Source: Nocardia sp. NBC_01730 (GTDB taxonomy: Bacteria > Actinomycetota > Actinomycetes > Mycobacteriales > Mycobacteriaceae). From it: a stretch of 64,000 nt of DNA. The position numbers were made by a program, and so were the translations under genes. The stretch lies in NCBI RefSeq assembly GCF_035920445.1, contig NZ_CP109162.1, positions 7,440,001-7,504,000 of the forward strand, in the 5' to 3' direction. This document shows, in pieces, positions 61,278-64,000 of this stretch (within the stretch, counting starts at the first letter, position 1; each line of letters begins with the position of its first letter). Below the pieces are notes generated by a model. The model ran no database searches. It was not told where the DNA came from and saw only the letters and a list, made by a program, of their open reading frames with translations.

Positions 61278-62368
61278 CGGATTGCCTCCACCGCGGCGTC
61301 GCGCGCGGTAACCATGGACGCGTGCGTCGGCGCGTCCGGTACCTGGGCCGGTCGCCGCGCGTCGAATTCCTTACGCAGCACCGGGACTACTTCCTCGCCG
61401 AGTAGATCCAGTTGCTCCAGTACCGTTTTCAGCGGAAGGCCCGCGTGGTCCATCAAGAACAGCTGGCGCTGGTAGTCGCCGAACGACTCGCGGAAGGTGA
61501 GCGTCTTGTCGATGACTTCCTGCGGGCTGCCCACGGTCAGCGGTGTCTGCTCGGTGAACTCCTCCAGCGAAGGTCCGTGTCCGTACACCGGCGCGTTGTC
61601 GAAGTAGGGGCGGAACTCGCGGACCGCGTCCTGGGAGTTCTTGCGCATGAACACCTGTCCGCCCAGGCCGACGATGGCCTGGTCGGCCGAGCCGTGTCCG
61701 TAGTGTTCATACCGCTGCCGGTACAGCGCGATCAGCCGTTGGAAGTGTTCCTTCGGCCAGAAGATGTTATTTGCGAAGAACCCATCGCCGTAGTAGGCCG
61801 CCTGCTCGGCGATATCAGGGCTGCGAATCGAGCCGTGCCAGACGAAAGGCGGCACGCCGTCCAGTGGGCGCGGGGTCGAGGTGAACGACTGCAGCGGCGT
61901 GCGGAACTTACCCTCCCAGTCGACCACGTCCTCCCGCCAGAGCCGGTGCAGCAGGTGGTAGTTCTCGATCGCCAGCGGGATCCCGTCGCGAATGTCCTTG
62001 CCGAACCAGGGATACACCGGTCCGGTGTTACCGCGGCCGAGCATCAGGTCGACGCGGCCCTCGGCCAGATGCTGCAGCATCGCGAAGTCCTCGGCGATCT
62101 TCACCGGATCGTTCGTGGTGATGAGCGTCGTCGCGGTGGACAGCTGCAGCCGCTCGGTCCGCGCCGCGATGTAGCCGAGCATCGTCGTCGGCGACGACGG
62201 CACGAACGGCGGGTTGTGGTGTTCGCCGGTGGCGAACACGTCCAGCCCGACCTCCTCGGCCTTGCGCGCGATCGTCACCATCGCCGTGATGCGCTCGTGC
62301 TCACTCGGCGTCCGGCCGGTGGTCGGATCGGTCGTCACATCACCGACCGTGAAAATCCCGAACTGCAC
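61274..62368 (-). CDS. Luciferase-like (LLM class) flavin-dependent monooxygenase (CE1758-like)
   Basis: 364-residue TIM-barrel monooxygenase that uses reduced FMN from the adjacent reductase. Pattern: FGIFTVGDVTTDPTTGRTPS, VGLDVFATGEHHNPPFVPSS and LAEGRVDLMLGRGNTGPVYP. GTG 62368 follows GAGGAGG. Substrate unknown; a desulfurisation or aldehyde oxidation role would be speculation. Confidence 0.92.
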   Translation of the reverse strand: MQFGIFTVGDVTTDPTTGRTPSEHERITAMVTIARKAEEVGLDVFATGEHHNPPFVPSSPTTMLGYIAARTERLQLSTATTLITTNDPVKIAEDFAMLQHLAEGRVDLMLGRGNTGPVYPWFGKDIRDGIPLAIENYHLLHRLWREDVVDWEGKFRTPLQSFTSTPRPLDGVPPFVWHGSIRSPDIAEQAAYYGDGFFANNIFWPKEHFQRLIALYRQRYEHYGHGSADQAIVGLGGQVFMRKNSQDAVREFRPYFDNAPVYGHGPSLEEFTEQTPLTVGSPQEVIDKTLTFRESFGDYQRQLFLMDHAGLPLKTVLEQLDLLGEEVVPVLRKEFDARRPAQVPDAPTHASMVTARDAAVEAIR

Positions 62369-62470
62369 GATGCCTCCTCGATTCCCAGTCTGACAGTAAA
62401 TTGGTGGATATGGCAACCAAGACAACCGGCGGAAGTGCCCGGCTATTCCCGCAGCGGCCGGTGGCGTCGG

Positions 62471-62620
62471 TTACGGCAGGTATTCCCGCAGCCAGGTCAC
62501 CTGCCCCGTGTCGAGTTCGGTGGCGTCGAAGTGCGTGAACGGGACGGTCAGGGCGAAGGGGACCCATACGCCCATCGCTGTGCGTGCCGCCGGATAGTCT
62601 CGGATTCCCGGCTGCGGCCG
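62471..62620 (-). pseudogene. Short C-terminal fragment of an unrecognised gene
   Basis: A minus-strand frame reads DYPAARTAMGVWVPFALTVP and on through THFDATELDTGQVTWLREYL to a stop. It looks protein-like but is preceded by a stop and has no start with a ribosome site. The rest of the 62369-62874 gap holds nothing recognised. Confidence 0.25.
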
Positions 62621-62874
62621 CTACTCGCTCGTCGGTCGTCGGTCGTCCACGATCTCCGCCTCGGATGGGTGAGTGCCGACTCCAACATAGGGGTGCCCGG
62701 TGCCTTCGCCCGTGTCCGGCAACTACAGGCTCAGCGACAGCGGGCCGCTGGACATGCGCGTGTGAGTGGGGCGCGCTACCGGAATCAGGTAGCCGACTAC
62801 CCACGACATCCTGTGGCATGTCCGCAGAATTGGCCGCCTCAGGGTTGTAGCAATTGGGGTCGAAGGGGTGTCAC

Positions 62875-63420
62875 ATGGCTGGATATCGCGATTGGCTGTC
62901 GCCTGCTCCGAATCCGGAACCGCCGTTGGAAAGTCGTCGCCGCGCCGAGGTTGAGCGGGCGGCAGGGAATCCGGCGGCGCGCGCATTACCGTGCCGGACC
63001 CGCCCGCACGCCGCCGAGCCGGGACGGGTGGGTGCGGGTGTGCGGCACGCGATGCGGAAGGGACATTCGGGCGACACTCGGATCGACCACGAAAACTACT
63101 CGGCAGCACGACATTTCGCTGAGGCTGCGGTGCGGGTCGCGTTGGAGGTGCTCGACCGCAGAAGATCGGTGGCGCAGCTGGCCGCGGTCGCCGACCCGAC
63201 GGTGATCGCCGCGGTGCGCACCTTGATTGGTGCCGATCTCGTGCCGGGCCGCTCGCTCGGCGTCGCGGTGCCGATCCGGGTGAGCGTGACGCTGGTGGAC
63301 GCCAAGACCGCCGAGGTCTACGCCGGATATGCCCGCGGCAGGCGGCATTTCGCGCTGGCGGCGCGTATCGCACGCACCCGATCCGCGGGGTGGCGGCTGA
63401 CAGCATTGCGGATCAGGTGA
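62875..63420 (+). CDS. Rv3235-family protein
   Basis: 181 residues. The conserved part is the C-terminal half: FAEAAVRVALEVLDRRRSVA, LAAVADPTVIAAVRTLIGAD and ALAARIARTRSAGWRLTALR, as in the family, where the gene usually lies near secA. The N-terminal third is Pro/Arg-rich and disordered. AAGGGG precedes ATG 62875. Function unknown. Confidence 0.82.
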   Translation: MAGYRDWLSPAPNPEPPLESRRRAEVERAAGNPAARALPCRTRPHAAEPGRVGAGVRHAMRKGHSGDTRIDHENYSAARHFAEAAVRVALEVLDRRRSVAQLAAVADPTVIAAVRTLIGADLVPGRSLGVAVPIRVSVTLVDAKTAEVYAGYARGRRHFALAARIARTRSAGWRLTALRIR

Positions 63421-63469
63421 CGAGAGGCCGCGGCGTGGGTTCGTTTCCGCGTAGCGGCCGGACGGCGGG

Positions 63470-63629
63470 TCAGTTGCGCAACAGCAGGAAGGTGCCCGCG
63501 ACGAGGAGTGCGAGGATCACCGATGCGACGCCGTACGCCAAGCGATGGTCGCGCACGCCGGGGATGGCGCGGTCGAGGGCGTAGCGGCCGGGGCCGGTCA
63601 GGGTGATCGCGGTGGCGGCAAGGGTGAGC
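63470..63629 (-). pseudogene. DoxX C-terminal relic
   Basis: The frame reads LTLAATAITLTGPGRYALDR and then VASVILALLVAGTFLLLRN to a stop, the last helix pair of DoxX-type proteins. Everything before it is missing, and the LigB gene ends at 63635 immediately upstream on the same strand. Confidence 0.6.
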
Positions 63630-63634
63630 GGCGC

Positions 63635-64000
63635 TCAGCCGAGTTGAATGGATCGGCGGGCCATGCCGAACCAGTAACCGTCGATGACGGTGCGCAGCGA
63701 GTCGAGGTCGTTCTCGCCGGCACCGAGTGAGACGAACAGCGGTGCGAAGTGATCGGTGCGCGGATGGGCGAGGCCCGCCGCGGGCGCCTTGTGCTCGAAG
63801 TCGAGCACCGCGTCCAGGTCGCGGGCGGCCAGCGCTTCGCGGCCCCACTCGTCGAATTCCACGGTGTATGCGTGGACGTGCTCGTCGTCGGTCGTCATGG
63901 CGCGCAGGTTGTGGGTGAAGAATCCGCTGCCGACGATCAGGACACCCTCGTCGCGCAGCGGAGCCAGCCTGCGACCGATGTCCATCAGCGCCCGCGGGTC
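63635..64000 (-). CDS. LigB-type dioxygenase (DODA family), cut by window edge
   Basis: The last 121 codons are visible and the frame is open to base 64000. EGVLIVGSGFFTHNLRAM is the conserved strand holding an active-site His, and LAHPRTDHFAPLFVSLGAGE carries the second His pair, as in 4,5-DOPA dioxygenase-like class III extradiol enzymes. It ends with YWFGMARRSIQLG. The start is outside the window. Confidence 0.9.
   Translation of the reverse strand, partial: DPRALMDIGRRLAPLRDEGVLIVGSGFFTHNLRAMTTDDEHVHAYTVEFDEWGREALAARDLDAVLDFEHKAPAAGLAHPRTDHFAPLFVSLGAGENDLDSLRTVIDGYWFGMARRSIQLG

Overview
The window is high-GC actinobacterial chromosome, most likely from Nocardia or a close relative. The strongest evidence is a long block (about 2.4-15.5 kb) that follows the mycobacterial Rv1329c-Rv1343c order gene by gene: dinG, a nicotinamidase (pncA, which lies elsewhere in M. 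tuberculosis), pncB, clpS, a DUF2017 gene, a P1 peptidase, mec, cysO, cysM, a rhomboid gene, an Rv1339-like phosphodiesterase, rph, rdgB, a DUF3817 gene and an Rv1343c-like gene. murI, normally between the rhomboid gene and the Rv1339 homologue, is absent there. GTG starts, GAGGAG-type ribosome binding sites and 4-bp ATGA/GTGA overlaps are frequent.

Layout. 0-2.4 kb: the end of a TPR-rich regulator, a decayed purine permease and a DoxX gene. 2.4-15.6 kb: the conserved block above, covering NAD salvage, Clp adaptor function, sulfur carrier-dependent cysteine synthesis and RNA/nucleotide housekeeping. It is interrupted by a family of hairpin-rich intergenic repeats, one of which has grown into three tandem 183-bp units. 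15.6-22.4 kb: oxidoreductases with TetR, PadR and XRE regulators and clear palindromic operators. 22.4-25.6 kb: a secreted HNH nuclease, a haloalkane dehalogenase and an ECF sigma factor. 25.7-30.8 kb: a sugar ABC importer operon behind a LacI-type operator, whose first gene (a GH13 glucosidase) has been gutted by a TnpB element. 30.8-45 kb: a deazaflavin-type reductase, a cation antiporter, small stress-type proteins (HMA-like, DUF6131, CsbD), a VIT1-like transporter, an AraC regulator divergent from a flavin monooxygenase, a hemophore-like secreted protein, a two-component system and a three-gene type VII secretion-like cluster. 45-48 kb: an atypical P450 and a PapA/condensation-type acyltransferase separated by three 68-bp repeats. 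48-52 kb: a universal stress protein, a fluoride riboswitch candidate with paired crcB genes, a zinc-type CDF exporter, and TnpB and SRPBCC relics. 52-64 kb: cell wall genes (LCP ligase, L,D-transpeptidase), glpD, DUF72, YceI, a two-component flavin monooxygenase pair, an Rv3235-family protein and a truncated LigB-type dioxygenase.

The sequence carries many relics (NCS2 permease, MarR, GH13, P450, enoyl-CoA hydratase, TnpB, SRPBCC, DoxX), showing ongoing decay between intact operons. The least explained features are the dispersed repeat family, whose first hairpin shows compensatory base changes between copies, and the 183-bp array grown from its tail. No tRNA, rRNA, CRISPR array or replication origin was recognised.
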